A DNA stretch of 64,000 nt from GCA-2737725 sp965229355 (lineage in GTDB: Bacteria; Pseudomonadota; Alphaproteobacteria; Rhodospirillales; Rhodospirillaceae), in NCBI GenBank assembly GCA_965229355.1, contig OZ245869.1, forward strand, positions 2,728,001-2,792,000, read 5' to 3'. Of the stretch, positions 36,757 to 46,153 are shown one piece after another. Numbering within the stretch: position 1 is the stretch's first letter; each line of letters begins with the position of its first letter. The position numbers were made by a program, and so were the translations under genes. Under the pieces are notes generated by a model. That model was not told the DNA's origin, searched no databases, and was given only the letters and a program-made list of their open reading frames with translations.

Positions 36757-38265
36757 ATGCGTGTATTAGCTTTTTTGAAGGTGGCGGTGATCAGCGCAGC
36801 GTGCTTTACGCCGCTGGCAGTGTATGCACAAACAACAGCGATGTCGGCTGGGCGCTTTCTTGAACAAGCCGCCTTTGGCCCCACGCCTTCAGAACTAAAA
36901 CGCGTTCAGCAAATCGGGCTTGATGGTTGGCTGTACGAGCAGTTTCAGGCGCCTGAAACACCAATCGCCACGCCCACCGAAGGCGATTTGCATGCTCAAA
37001 ATGCGGCGCTGCGTGCGCAATATTTGCATCGCCTGTCAGCGGCCCCTGATCAACTGCGGCAAAAGACGGCTTATGCCCTGAGCCAAATCATTGTCATTTC
37101 GCTGAATAAGAACGTCACGCCGGTTGAGATTGTGCCGTACTTGCAGATCTTAAGCCGCAATGCGTTTGGCAATTACCGCACGCTGCTGGATGAGATCACG
37201 GTCAGTTCGCAGATGGGCCAGTATTTGGATATGGCCAACAGCCGCAAGCCCGGCCCGAACGCGACGCCCAACGAGAATTATCCGCGTGAGCTGATGCAAT
37301 TGTTCAGCATCGGTTTGGTGCAACTGAATTTGGACGGCACGCCGAAATTGGATGCGGCGGGCAAGCCTATCCCGACCTACGACCAAACAACTGTGCAGCA
37401 AGTGTCTCTGGCGTTAACGGGTTGGACGTTTCCCGGCCCTGGTAACACCAACCCGAAAAATTTCAGCGGGCCCATGAAGCCGGTGGACGCCAACCACGAC
37501 ATGACTGAGAAAAATTTTCTGGGCTGCAAGTTGTTCGCAGGGCAGGGCGCTGTGCTGGATAAAGACCAAACGTTGGACTGCGTGTTCCATCACCCCAACA
37601 CCGCGCCGTTTATTAGCGTGCGGCTCATCCACAGCTTAGTCACCAGCAATCCATCGCCTGCGTATGTGCGTCGCGTCAGCAGCGTATTTGCCGATAACGG
37701 CAAGGGCGTGCGCGGTGATTTGCGCGCGGTGATTTATGCCATTCTGATGGACGAAGAGGCGCGCCCCGAAAAAGCTGATTTGCAAACAGGCCGTTTGAAA
37801 GATGCGATTGCGCATGTTGCGGCTTTTGCACGCGCATTGAATGGTCAGATTACGCCGACGAATAATCTGACCTATCAATTCAGCCAAATGGCGCAAACGC
37901 CATTAACGCCGCCGTCGGTGTTTAGCTATTACTCGCCGCTGTACCGCATCAAGTCGGGGATTGTGGCCCCAGAGTTTCAAACTTACACGCCAACAGAATC
38001 GGTGATGCGCGGGAATTTGCTGTGGCAGATGATCGCTAACCCGGACGGCGATTTTGTTGTGGATTTAAAGCCGTTTGAAGCCGTGGCCGATGACCCGGTG
38101 AAGTTGGTAGATGCAGTAGATCAGGCGCTACTGTATGGGCGCATGTCGGCCAGCTTGCGTCAGCAAATTCTGATGGCTGTGAAAGCGCAGGATGATGCGA
38201 CCAGCCGTTTGCAAATCGCGCTTTATCTGACGGCGTTGTCCGGTGCCTACACGGTGCAACACTGA
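36757..38265 (+). CDS. DUF1800 family exported protein
   Basis: 502 residues. A signal peptide (residues ~1-25, ending YAQ) precedes the DUF1800 domain: AGRFLEQAAFGPTPSELKRVQQIGLDGWLYEQF, PRELMQLFSIGLVQLN and the FHHPNTAPFISVRLI block. Members are almost always encoded with a DUF1501 protein and are thought to be surface or periplasmic; some reports link them to polymer or cell-surface roles. The stop codon overlaps the next start by one base (TGATG). Confidence 0.9.
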   Translation: MRVLAFLKVAVISAACFTPLAVYAQTTAMSAGRFLEQAAFGPTPSELKRVQQIGLDGWLYEQFQAPETPIATPTEGDLHAQNAALRAQYLHRLSAAPDQLRQKTAYALSQIIVISLNKNVTPVEIVPYLQILSRNAFGNYRTLLDEITVSSQMGQYLDMANSRKPGPNATPNENYPRELMQLFSIGLVQLNLDGTPKLDAAGKPIPTYDQTTVQQVSLALTGWTFPGPGNTNPKNFSGPMKPVDANHDMTEKNFLGCKLFAGQGAVLDKDQTLDCVFHHPNTAPFISVRLIHSLVTSNPSPAYVRRVSSVFADNGKGVRGDLRAVIYAILMDEEARPEKADLQTGRLKDAIAHVAAFARALNGQITPTNNLTYQFSQMAQTPLTPPSVFSYYSPLYRIKSGIVAPEFQTYTPTESVMRGNLLWQMIANPDGDFVVDLKPFEAVADDPVKLVDAVDQALLYGRMSASLRQQILMAVKAQDDATSRLQIALYLTALSGAYTVQH

Positions 38266-39605
38266 TGACATTCTCTCGCCGTCATATTTTGCAAAGTGTG
38301 AGTGCAGGTGTCGCCCTTGCCGCGTTACAGCGTTTGGGTGCGAGTAGCGCACATGCGGGCACATCAAATGACTACAAAGCGTTAGTGTGCTTGTTCCTGG
38401 CGGGTGGTTATGACGGCCACAGCATGTTCATTCCCGTCGGCGGCAAAACGGGCGCGGCTTATCGCGATATCCGTAAACGCTTGCCCCCACAAACGGGCGA
38501 AGCGCAGCGTGTCAGCACGCGCGATGGCGCGGCCTACATGCTGCACGGCGGCTATGCGGCGCTGGCGCCGTTGTGGACGCAGCGCAAATTGGCGGTGCTG
38601 GCGAATGTGGGCAACTTACAGCAGCCCGTTACCCGCGATCAGTTCTTGAATAAGTCCGTGCCGGTGCCGCTGAATTTATTCTCGCACCCCGATCAGATTC
38701 TACAAATGCAAACGGCTGACCCTGCGGGCGGCATGAGCAGCGGGTGGGCGGGCCGAGCATCGGATGCGGTGAAGTCGCTGAATGGCGGTGCGGCATTTCC
38801 GGCTGCGTTTTCCATGAATGGCGCGGCGTTGTTTGGCCAGGGCCGCGATGTGCAAAGTGTGAGTTTGTATCCGGGCTTTGACCTGACGTTGAATGGTCTT
38901 GGCGCGTGGCCTGCGACGGCGCAAACCGCACGCTTGGCGGCCCTCCAAGAGATCATCAATCTCGACAGTGGCGTAATGACCATTCGCGCCGCAGACATGG
39001 TGCGCCAGGATGCATTGGCGTTAAATAAAATGCTGTCAGCGGCGGGGCAGGGTGCCACCTTAAAAACAACATTCCCTGCCACGTACATCGGCAAGCAATT
39101 GGCGCATGTGGCGTCCTTGATGAGTTTGCGCGAGAAGGTTGGAATTAAGCGTCAGGTTTTTTTCTGCTCCATCGGTGGGTTCGACACGCACGCAGACCAA
39201 AGTTGGACCTATTGGGATTTATTAAAACAAGCCGGCGATGCTATGGCGGCGTTTTATGCCGCCACCGTTGAACTGGGTATCGCCGAGAACGTGACGACCT
39301 TCACCGAAAGCGACTTTGGCCGCACGCTCGACCCCAATGATACGGGTACTGATCATGGTTGGGGCAATCATCACATTATCTTAGGCGGCGCGGTGAAGGG
39401 CGGCGATGTGTACGGCACATTCCCGACGCTAGAACTGGGGGGGCCCGATGACAGTAGCCTGCGCGGTGCGCTGATTCCGAGCACGGCACTCGATCAATAC
39501 GGCGCGACGCTGGCCAAATGGTTTGGCGTTGATGCCGCGAACATGCGAACTGTGTTTCCAAATTTGAAGAGCTTCGAGAAGACGGATTTGGGCTTTATGG
39601 CTTAA
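38265..39605 (+). CDS. DUF1501 family protein with Tat signal
   Basis: 446 residues. A classic twin-arginine leader (TFSRRHILQSVSAGVALAAL) and a DUF1501 domain: VCLFLAGGYDGHSMFIPV, SIGGFDTHADQSWTYWDLL, FTESDFGRTLDPNDTGTDHGWGNHHIILGG. The latter two contain conserved Asp/His residues like those of the sulfatase/alkaline-phosphatase superfamily. The partner of DUF1800, translated by one-base overlap. The Tat-exported enzyme's substrate is unknown. Confidence 0.93.
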   Translation: MTFSRRHILQSVSAGVALAALQRLGASSAHAGTSNDYKALVCLFLAGGYDGHSMFIPVGGKTGAAYRDIRKRLPPQTGEAQRVSTRDGAAYMLHGGYAALAPLWTQRKLAVLANVGNLQQPVTRDQFLNKSVPVPLNLFSHPDQILQMQTADPAGGMSSGWAGRASDAVKSLNGGAAFPAAFSMNGAALFGQGRDVQSVSLYPGFDLTLNGLGAWPATAQTARLAALQEIINLDSGVMTIRAADMVRQDALALNKMLSAAGQGATLKTTFPATYIGKQLAHVASLMSLREKVGIKRQVFFCSIGGFDTHADQSWTYWDLLKQAGDAMAAFYAATVELGIAENVTTFTESDFGRTLDPNDTGTDHGWGNHHIILGGAVKGGDVYGTFPTLELGGPDDSSLRGALIPSTALDQYGATLAKWFGVDAANMRTVFPNLKSFEKTDLGFMA

Positions 39606-39727
39606 ATGGCATTAAGCGGCGTTAGTGCATTGATTTTGAATTATAATTTTAGATAGCGTTTATGTTTGTTCTTGTTTTGTTCTTATCTTAATCTAAGCTG
39701 AGTTTTACACTGGCTTGGATAAGAAAA

Positions 39728-40126
39728 ATGGATGCAACACGAATGGAGGACGTCGCGTTGCGATTTGTTTGCGTGCAATGCGTCAGCAGTAATTTTTTAA
39801 AAGAAAAAATTCGCTCTGAAGGCTTCCGACGGGGCGAATGCGCATGCTGCGGTTTCACACATCAGGCCTTAACTGTTGTCCAAATCGCTGCGTATGCTTT
39901 TCAGCGGCGTGATGAGTTAATCCAAAAAGGAAATAGCGATGCAAAAAAGATCAAGCCACGTGAATTGGCTGGGATTGTAATAGACGAAACGCTTGATGGT
40001 CCCGACGACCTCGATTCAATTACTTTCGACGAAATTTGCGATTTCTTTGAGTATTACGGAATGCAAATGGATACTCAGGATGGCAACGACGACCGCTTTG
40101 AAGACTGGTGTTATGAAAACAACTGA
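39728..40126 (+). CDS. Small zinc-ribbon protein resembling the N-terminal domain of RES-domain proteins
   Basis: 132 residues. The N terminus has a C15-x2-C18 ... C38-x2-C41 zinc-ribbon pattern within FVCVQCVSSNFLKEKIRSEG. This resembles the HEPN/RES N-terminal domain found in front of RES toxin domains. The rest is acidic and ends ITFDEICDFFEYYGMQMDTQDGNDD; no RES domain follows, so this is a solitary or truncated form. It lies in an AT-rich pocket (39606-39740) and has no good ribosome site at either ATG (39728, 39743). Family assignment is from memory and tentative. Confidence 0.6.
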   Translation: MDATRMEDVALRFVCVQCVSSNFLKEKIRSEGFRRGECACCGFTHQALTVVQIAAYAFQRRDELIQKGNSDAKKIKPRELAGIVIDETLDGPDDLDSITFDEICDFFEYYGMQMDTQDGNDDRFEDWCYENN

Positions 40127-40145
40127 TCGCTTCTAATGGGCTAAC

Positions 40146-40180
40146 AAAAAAGCGCCGCTGATGGCTCAGGGCGCTTTTTC
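40146..40180. terminator. Bidirectional terminator between the zinc-ribbon gene and greA
   Basis: A 10-bp stem (40147-40156 with 40070+ numbering excluded: 40070 is not involved; the 3' arm is 40170-40179) has A runs on one side and T runs on the other. It is placed between two convergent genes. Confidence 0.88.
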
Positions 40181-40201
40181 AATTCTTGCTATGAAACGAA
40201 G

Positions 40202-40675
40202 TTATTTAAACTTCACCTTCACGACTTCATAAGCTTTACCACCACCTGGCGCAGTGACTTCAGCGGTATCGCCAATGGTCTTGCCAATCAGCGCACGACC
40301 AAGCGGCGATTGCACCGAGATTTTGTTCTTCTTCAAATCAGCCTCGTAGGGGCCAACGATTTGGTAGGTCGACTCTTCATCGCTGTCGATGTCGGCCACA
40401 GTCACTGTTGCGCCAAAGCGCACGGTGTTGCCCGACAGTTTGGAGACGTCGATCACATCTGCGCGGCTGATGATGTCTTCCAGCTCGAGGATGCGGCCTT
40501 CGATAAAGCTCTGCTTTTCGCGCGCAGCATGATACTCGGCGTTTTCTGAAAGGTCGCCGTGCTCACGCGCTTCCGCGATCTGTTTGATCACCGCCTGTCT
40601 GTCGGTGAACTTCAGTTGCTTGAGTTCCTCTTGCAGAGGAGCCAAGCCATCGGACGTCATCGGTACTTTTTCCAT
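40202..40675 (-). CDS. greA: Transcription elongation factor GreA
   Basis: Binds RNA polymerase's secondary channel and stimulates cleavage of backtracked transcripts. 157 residues, the normal length. The N-terminal coiled coil includes LKQLKFTDRQAVIKQIAEAREHGDLSENAEYHAAREKQ, with the acidic tip residues (DLSENAEY) that act in cleavage. The C-terminal FKBP-like domain ends SPLGRALIGKTIGDTAEV..GGKAYEVVKVKFK. It is downstream of carB but behind a terminator, so it is independently transcribed. Confidence 0.97.
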   Translation of the reverse strand: MEKVPMTSDGLAPLQEELKQLKFTDRQAVIKQIAEAREHGDLSENAEYHAAREKQSFIEGRILELEDIISRADVIDVSKLSGNTVRFGATVTVADIDSDEESTYQIVGPYEADLKKNKISVQSPLGRALIGKTIGDTAEVTAPGGGKAYEVVKVKFK

Positions 40676-40729
40676 GAGGCTCTTGCCTTCATTCTCACTA
40701 AAAAATTGTTCGCGCTACCTTTGCTGCGC

Positions 40730-40771
40730 GAAAGAAAAGAAAAGCCCACGCCACGGATGGCGTGGGCGCTT
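40730..40771 (-). terminator. Rho-independent terminator of carB
   Basis: A perfect 10-bp stem (gcccacgcca at 40744-40753, complement at 40758-40767) has a 4-base loop and is followed on the minus strand by TTTTCTTTTCTTTC. It separates carB from greA. Confidence 0.92.
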
Positions 40772-40786
40772 CAGGTCGTGCTGATC

Positions 40787-43700
40787 TCAGCTATTAAAAT
40801 AGGATTGTAATGGGGCCACATCAAGGCCCCCGTCACGAAGGGCCCCAATGGCCCCAACCGCAGCAGTAGCGGCTGCCATCGTTGTAAAGTGGCAGATATT
40901 GCGGGTTAGCGCGGTTCGGCGGATGTCGAAACTATCTTTCAACGACTGGCTGCCCTCAGACGTGTTGACCACCATCTGAACGGACCCCGAGATCATCAGG
41001 TCTACGCAATGCGGGCGGCCTTCGGCGACTTTGTTCACTAAGTCGACATCAATGCCCTGTGCAGCCAGGAATTTCTGTGTCCCGCGCGTGGCGACAACCT
41101 TGAAATCCATGGCCTTCAGTTTACGGGCCAGTTGAACGGCGGCCGCCTTGTCACGCTCGCGCACCGAGATGAACGCGGTGCCTTTTTGCGGCAACACGGT
41201 ACCAGCGCCCAATTGTGCCTTGGCGAACGCGCGTGGGAATTCGCGATCCAAGCCCATCACTTCGCCGGTCGATTTCATTTCCGGGCCCAGCACGATGTCG
41301 ACGCCGGGGAAACGATTGAACGGGAACACGGCTTCTTTCACCGCGATGTGCTTTTCTTTGGCGGGTGCATGTTCGTAATCGGGGCCTAAGTTGAAGCTGG
41401 CCAGCTTTTCGCCAGCCATCACGCGTGCAGCGATTTTCGCAACCACAACGCCGGTGGCTTTGGCCACGAACGGCACCGTGCGCGAGGCGCGCGGGTTTAC
41501 TTCCAGAATATAGATGTCCCCGTCTTTGATGGCGTATTGAACGTTCATCAAGCCGACCACGTTCAGCTTCTTCGCCATTGCAATGGTTTGGCGTTTGATT
41601 TCGGCCAGCAATTCAGCGCTCAGTGAATACGGTGGCAACGAGCAGGCTGAGTCGCCCGAGTGCACGCCCGCTTCTTCGATGTGCTCCATGATGCCGGCGA
41701 TATAAACGTCGCTGCCATCGCAGATCGCATCCACGTCAACTTCCGTGGCGCCAGAGAGATACGAGTCAATCAGCACCGGGTTGTTGCCCGTGACGGCCAC
41801 AGCATCGCGGAAGTAATTCGTCAGGCTGTTTTCATCGTGCACAATCGCCATGGCCCGACCGCCCAACACGTACGACGGACGAATAACAACCGGATAGCCA
41901 ATGGTTTTGGCGGCCTTTTGCGCTTCTTCCAATGTCATCGCGGTGCCGTTGGCGGGCTGACGCAAGTTCAGCTCTTTCAGCATCTTCTGGAACCGCTCGC
42001 GGTCTTCCGCCAAGTCGATGGCATCAGGCGAGGTGCCCAAAATTGGAATACCTGCTTTCTCAATCGCTTTGGCCAGCTTTAACGGTGTTTGGCCGCCCAA
42101 CTGCACAATCACGCCCAACACTTCGCCGTTGGATTGTTCGGTGCGGATGAGTTCGATCACGTCTTCGGCGGTCAACGGTTCGAAATACAAACGGTCCGAG
42201 GTGTCGTAATCGGTCGACACCGTTTCCGGGTTGCAGTTCACCATGATGGTTTCGAACTTGGCATCACGTAAGCTGAAGGCCGCGTGCACGCAGCAATAGT
42301 CGAACTCGATGCCTTGGCCGATACGGTTCGGGCCGCCACCGAGAATGATGATCTTCTTGCGGTTCGACGGCTCTGCTTCGCACTCAGGCGCGTTTAAGCC
42401 ATCGCCTTCGTAACACGAATACATATACGGCGTGGGTGATGCGAATTCGCCAGCGCAGGTGTCGATGCGCTTGAATACGGGGCGTACTTTTTTCTCATGG
42501 CGCAGGGCCATGATTTCGGTGTCTTTTTTACCGGTGAGTTCTGACAAGCGCTTGTCCGAGAAGCCCAGCTTCTTCAGTTTCAGCAAATCTTGAGCATCGG
42601 TCGGAAGGCCGTTCTCGCGGACTTTGTTTTCCGCCTTCACGATGATTTCCAACTGACGCACGAACCACGGATCAAACTTCGAAATCGCGCAGATGTCGTC
42701 GACCGACATGCCAGCCCGCAAAGCTTGGCCCGCGATCACAAAACGATCCGGGCGCGGCGTCGCTAAAGCGATCCGCAGCTTGTCGTGATCGGTTGTCGGC
42801 GCGCCTGAGTCGTCCAGCGAGACTTCATTTAAACCGGTGAGGCCGGTTTCGAGCGAGCGCAAACCTTTTTGCAAGCTCTCGGCAAAGGTGCGGCCCACCG
42901 ACATGGCTTCGCCCACCGACTTCATCGAGGTCGAGAGCAGCGCCGGGGTAGCCGGGAATTTTTCGAACGTGAACCGCGGAATCTTCGTCACCACGTAGTC
43001 AATCGTCGGCTCGAACGAAGCCGGAGTTGCTTTGGTAATGTCGTTGACGATTTCATCCAGCGTGTAGCCAACTGCTAATTTCGCTGCGACTTTCGCAATC
43101 GGGAAGCCTGTGGCCTTCGACGCCAAAGCTGATGAACGCGACACGCGTGGGTTCATTTCGATGATAGTCATACGACCATCGACCGGGTTGATGGCGAACT
43201 GCACGTTTGAGCCACCGGTATCCACACCAATTTCGCGCAAGCATGCAATCGAAGCGTCGCGCATTACTTGGTATTCTTTGTCGGTCAGCGTCAGCGCCGG
43301 GGCAACGGTGATCGAGTCCCCGGTGTGAATGCCCATGGGATCAATATTTTCGATGGAGCAGATGATGATGCAGTTGTCCTTGCGGTCGCGGACAACTTCC
43401 ATCTCGTACTCTTTCCAGCCGAGCACAGACTCTTCCACCAGCACCGATTTCACCGGCGATGCCGCCAAGCCTGTGCCGACAATCGCTTCAAACTCTTCGG
43501 TGTTGTAGGCGATGCCGCCACCTTCACCGCCAAGGGTGAATGAAGGGCGAATGATCGAGGGCAGGCCGACGAACTTCAACGCTTCGCGCGCTTCTTCCAG
43601 CGAATGGACCATGCGGCTGCGCGGACTTTCCAGGCCAATCTTCTCCATGGCCTCTTTGAACATCTGGCGGTCTTCGGCTTTCTCGATGACGTCGCGCTTG

Positions 43701-44053
43701 GCGGCAATCATCTCGACGTTGAACTTCTTCAGCACGCCCATTTCGTCCAGCTTCATCGCTGTGTTCAGCGCGGTCTGGCCGCCCATCGTTGGCAACAACG
43801 CGTCCGGGCGTTCTTTCTCGATGATCTTGGCAACGGTATCCGGCGTAATCGGCTCGATGTATGTGGCATCGGCCAAGCCCGGATCAGTCATGATCGTCGC
43901 TGGGTTCGAGTTCACCAGAATGACGCGGTAGCCTTCCTGACGCAGCGTTTTGCACGCTTGCGCGCCCGAGTAATCAAACTCGCAGGCCTGGCCGATGACA
44001 ATCGGGCCAGCGCCAATGATCAGGATGCTTTTAATATCCGTGCGTTTTGGCAT
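40787..44053 (-). CDS. carB: Carbamoyl-phosphate synthase, large subunit
   Basis: Makes carbamoyl phosphate from bicarbonate, ammonia and two ATP for arginine and pyrimidine synthesis. 1088 residues, full length. Two homologous ATP-grasp halves are seen: the first with SLTLGGEGGGIAYN and the second with SYVLGGRAMAIVHDE. They are joined by an oligomerisation domain and followed by a C-terminal allosteric MGS domain (GTAFISVRERDKAAAVQLARKLKAMDFKVVATRGT). It begins five bases after the carA stop, so the two subunits form one operon. Confidence 0.98.
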   Translation of the reverse strand: MPKRTDIKSILIIGAGPIVIGQACEFDYSGAQACKTLRQEGYRVILVNSNPATIMTDPGLADATYIEPITPDTVAKIIEKERPDALLPTMGGQTALNTAMKLDEMGVLKKFNVEMIAAKRDVIEKAEDRQMFKEAMEKIGLESPRSRMVHSLEEAREALKFVGLPSIIRPSFTLGGEGGGIAYNTEEFEAIVGTGLAASPVKSVLVEESVLGWKEYEMEVVRDRKDNCIIICSIENIDPMGIHTGDSITVAPALTLTDKEYQVMRDASIACLREIGVDTGGSNVQFAINPVDGRMTIIEMNPRVSRSSALASKATGFPIAKVAAKLAVGYTLDEIVNDITKATPASFEPTIDYVVTKIPRFTFEKFPATPALLSTSMKSVGEAMSVGRTFAESLQKGLRSLETGLTGLNEVSLDDSGAPTTDHDKLRIALATPRPDRFVIAGQALRAGMSVDDICAISKFDPWFVRQLEIIVKAENKVRENGLPTDAQDLLKLKKLGFSDKRLSELTGKKDTEIMALRHEKKVRPVFKRIDTCAGEFASPTPYMYSCYEGDGLNAPECEAEPSNRKKIIILGGGPNRIGQGIEFDYCCVHAAFSLRDAKFETIMVNCNPETVSTDYDTSDRLYFEPLTAEDVIELIRTEQSNGEVLGVIVQLGGQTPLKLAKAIEKAGIPILGTSPDAIDLAEDRERFQKMLKELNLRQPANGTAMTLEEAQKAAKTIGYPVVIRPSYVLGGRAMAIVHDENSLTNYFRDAVAVTGNNPVLIDSYLSGATEVDVDAICDGSDVYIAGIMEHIEEAGVHSGDSACSLPPYSLSAELLAEIKRQTIAMAKKLNVVGLMNVQYAIKDGDIYILEVNPRASRTVPFVAKATGVVVAKIAARVMAGEKLASFNLGPDYEHAPAKEKHIAVKEAVFPFNRFPGVDIVLGPEMKSTGEVMGLDREFPRAFAKAQLGAGTVLPQKGTAFISVRERDKAAAVQLARKLKAMDFKVVATRGTQKFLAAQGIDVDLVNKVAEGRPHCVDLMISGSVQMVVNTSEGSQSLKDSFDIRRTALTRNICHFTTMAAATAAVGAIGALRDGGLDVAPLQSYFNS

Positions 44054-44058
44054 GTCGC

Positions 44059-45255
44059 TTACTTTTTCTTCTTATGGTCAGCGATCGCTTTAACGAAGCG
44101 ATTGAAGAGGTAATGGCTATCTTGAGGCCCAGGCGAAGCTTCCGGGTGATATTGCACCGAGAACACGGGTTTGTCGGTTGCGCGCATGCCTTCAACGATG
44201 CCGTCGAACAGCGATTTGTGCGTCTCAACAACGTTCTTCGGCAGTGTCGCGCGATCAACCGCAAAGCCATGGTTCTGCGAGGTGATTTCCACCTTGCCGG
44301 TTTCCAAGTCTTGCACCGGTTGGTTTGCGCCACGATGGCCCCGGTTCAGCTTGTAGGTCTTCGCGCCAAACGCCAGCGACAGAATTTGGTGACCCAAGCA
44401 GATGCCAAAGATCGGCTTGCCGGAATCAATCAGCTTCTTCACTTCCGGCACGGCGTAAACACCAGTCGCGGCGGGGTCGCCAGGGCCGTTCGACAAGAAA
44501 ATGCCGTCCGGGTTGTGGCGTAAGATTTCATCAGCGGTCGCGGTGGCAGGCACAACTGTCACTTTGCAGCCGGTGTCAGCCAGGCAGCGCAAAATGTTGC
44601 GCTTCGCACCGTAGTCGATGGCGACAACGTGGTGATCAATCTTGCGACCGTCTTTGGTCAGATCGCCAAAGCCCTTGCCTTTATTCCAGCGGGTCTCGGT
44701 CCACGAATAGGTTTGGCGACAGGTTACATCCTTCGCCAAGTCCATGCCGTTCAGGCCAGGCCATGCTTTGGCTTCGGCGATCAGCGCATCGATGTCGAAC
44801 GTGCCATCCGGGTTGTGGACCATCACGCCGTTCGGCGCGCCCTTGTCGCGGATGCGACGAGTGAGGCGGCGGGTATCCAAGCCAGCCAAACCAATCAGGT
44901 CGAACGACTTCAGCCACGTGTCCAAGTGTTGCTTGGCGCGGTAGTTCGAAGGCTCGGTGATGTCGTCGCGGATAATCAGGCCGCGCGCAGCCGGTGTGGT
45001 GCTTTCCAAATCTTCCGGGTTCGCACCAACGTTGCCGATGTGCGGGAAGGTAAAGGTGATGATCTGGCCCGCATACGACGGGTCGGTCAGAACTTCTTGA
45101 TAACCGGTGATAGATGTATTGAAGACAACTTCACCGACGTTTTTGCCGGTGGCGCCAATACCACGCCCCCAAAACACCGATCCATCGTCTAAAACTAAAA
45201 CGGCTGTAGCGCCTTTCGGCTGAGCCCGGTCAGAAGATGGAACGGGTGTGGCCAT
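44059..45255 (-). CDS. carA: Carbamoyl-phosphate synthase, small (glutaminase) subunit
   Basis: Supplies ammonia to CarB from glutamine. 398 residues. N-terminal CPSase domain with AVLVLDDGSVFWGRGIGA and FNTSITGYQEVLTDPSYAGQI; C-terminal class I glutamine amidotransferase with the nucleophile elbow GICLGHQ and FSVQYHPEASPGP near the end (His, Glu of the triad). The ATG at 45255 matches the family start after a short Ala/Pro leader. No arginine attenuator was found upstream. Confidence 0.98.
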   Translation of the reverse strand: MATPVPSSDRAQPKGATAVLVLDDGSVFWGRGIGATGKNVGEVVFNTSITGYQEVLTDPSYAGQIITFTFPHIGNVGANPEDLESTTPAARGLIIRDDITEPSNYRAKQHLDTWLKSFDLIGLAGLDTRRLTRRIRDKGAPNGVMVHNPDGTFDIDALIAEAKAWPGLNGMDLAKDVTCRQTYSWTETRWNKGKGFGDLTKDGRKIDHHVVAIDYGAKRNILRCLADTGCKVTVVPATATADEILRHNPDGIFLSNGPGDPAATGVYAVPEVKKLIDSGKPIFGICLGHQILSLAFGAKTYKLNRGHRGANQPVQDLETGKVEITSQNHGFAVDRATLPKNVVETHKSLFDGIVEGMRATDKPVFSVQYHPEASPGPQDSHYLFNRFVKAIADHKKKK

Positions 45256-45623
45256 CAGGGCTGCCCTTTCTGAGACGCTGGCGTGAGAAGGGTGGTCATG
45301 GTTTTGGCCTCTCTTTGGCTCGCATCTTCCCTTACCGGCGCGATTTTCGCGACAGTTTTGGACGACGCCCCAAATGTATTTATTAAGTTTCTTGCCCGAT
45401 TTGCCGCCCAGAATTTCCGCAAGGGTCTTCTGACCAGCAAGCCGCTGTGTTGGCCGGGGTGTTTAAGGAAAGCCCCCCCATGAGTCAAGTGAAGCTAGGC
45501 CTGTGGACAACTCAAAAACCTCAGTATTTCCGGGCCTTGATCGCTTTTGCCAAGAATACAGCCATAGAGTAGGTTACGCGCTTTCCAAAACCGCTATGAC
45601 ATTCCTATGAAAGGCCCTTTGGC
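45256..45623. other. 368-base divergent region between carA and yqeY
   Basis: It must carry the promoters of carAB and of the yqeY gene. Small frames here (for example 45283-45483) look like random open frames. No riboswitch or leader peptide for the car operon is recognisable; a short cgcgattttcgcg symmetry near 45337 is the only structure noticed. Confidence 0.5.
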
Positions 45624-46079
45624 ATGCTCCGGACCGTTCTCAATGAGGCCATGAAAGACGCGATGCGCGCCAAAGATGCGCCCAGTCTTTCGACGATTCG
45701 CCTGATCCTAGCCGCCCTGAAAGACCGCGATATCGCCGCGCGTAGCAAAGGCAACTACGACGGGATTTCCGAAGACGAAATTCTGCAAATGTTTAACAGC
45801 ATGATTAAGCAGCGTCGCGAGAGCATTACCCTGTACGAACAGGGCGGGCGTTGCGAATTGGCGCAGAAAGAAAAAGAAGAAATCGACGTTATTCAACGCT
45901 TTATGCCGACCCAAATGGATGACGCAGCTGTCGATGCTGCCGTAAAGGGCGCCATCGCCAGCGTTGAAGCCAAAGGCCTGAAAGACATGGGTAAGGTCAT
46001 GGCTGTGTTGAAAGAAAAACACGCCGGGCAAATGGACTTCAGCAAAGCCAGCGCGCTGATCAAACAAGCGCTGTCTTAA
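45624..46079 (+). CDS. yqeY: GatB/YqeY domain protein
   Basis: 151 residues, all-helical, sharing the tRNA-binding tail domain of GatB. Landmarks: DAMRAKDAPSLSTIRLILAALKDRDIAARSKG, EDEILQMFNSMIKQRRESITLYEQGGR and AKGLKDMGKVMAVLKEKHAGQMDFSKASALIKQAL. Its role in bacteria is uncertain, perhaps tRNA-dependent amidation or RNA binding. GAAAGG lies upstream of the start. It is directly upstream of dnaG, with an inverted repeat in between. Confidence 0.93.
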   Translation: MLRTVLNEAMKDAMRAKDAPSLSTIRLILAALKDRDIAARSKGNYDGISEDEILQMFNSMIKQRRESITLYEQGGRCELAQKEKEEIDVIQRFMPTQMDDAAVDAAVKGAIASVEAKGLKDMGKVMAVLKEKHAGQMDFSKASALIKQALS

Positions 46080-46100
46080 TCGGTCTCGTAACTGCTTTTC

Positions 46101-46123
46101 TCACGCCTATATAATAGGCGTGA
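46101..46123 (+). promoter_or_regulatory. Inverted repeat containing a perfect -10 hexamer, in front of dnaG
   Basis: 10-bp perfect arms (46101-46110 and 46114-46123) around the loop ata. TATAAT sits at 46110-46115, in the middle of the repeat. The -35 is weak (about 46087). No T run follows, so it is not an intrinsic terminator; it fits an operator that overlaps a dnaG-rpoD promoter. Confidence 0.55.
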
Positions 46124-46153
46124 AGTCCCACTTCTTTCTGGCGAAGCTTTCGC

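Noticed and set aside
45255..45488. Possible small gene upstream of carA on the minus strand
   Set aside because: The frame ends at the carA start, has no ribosome site, and reads as random low-complexity sequence. No leader-peptide signature for arginine control is seen.
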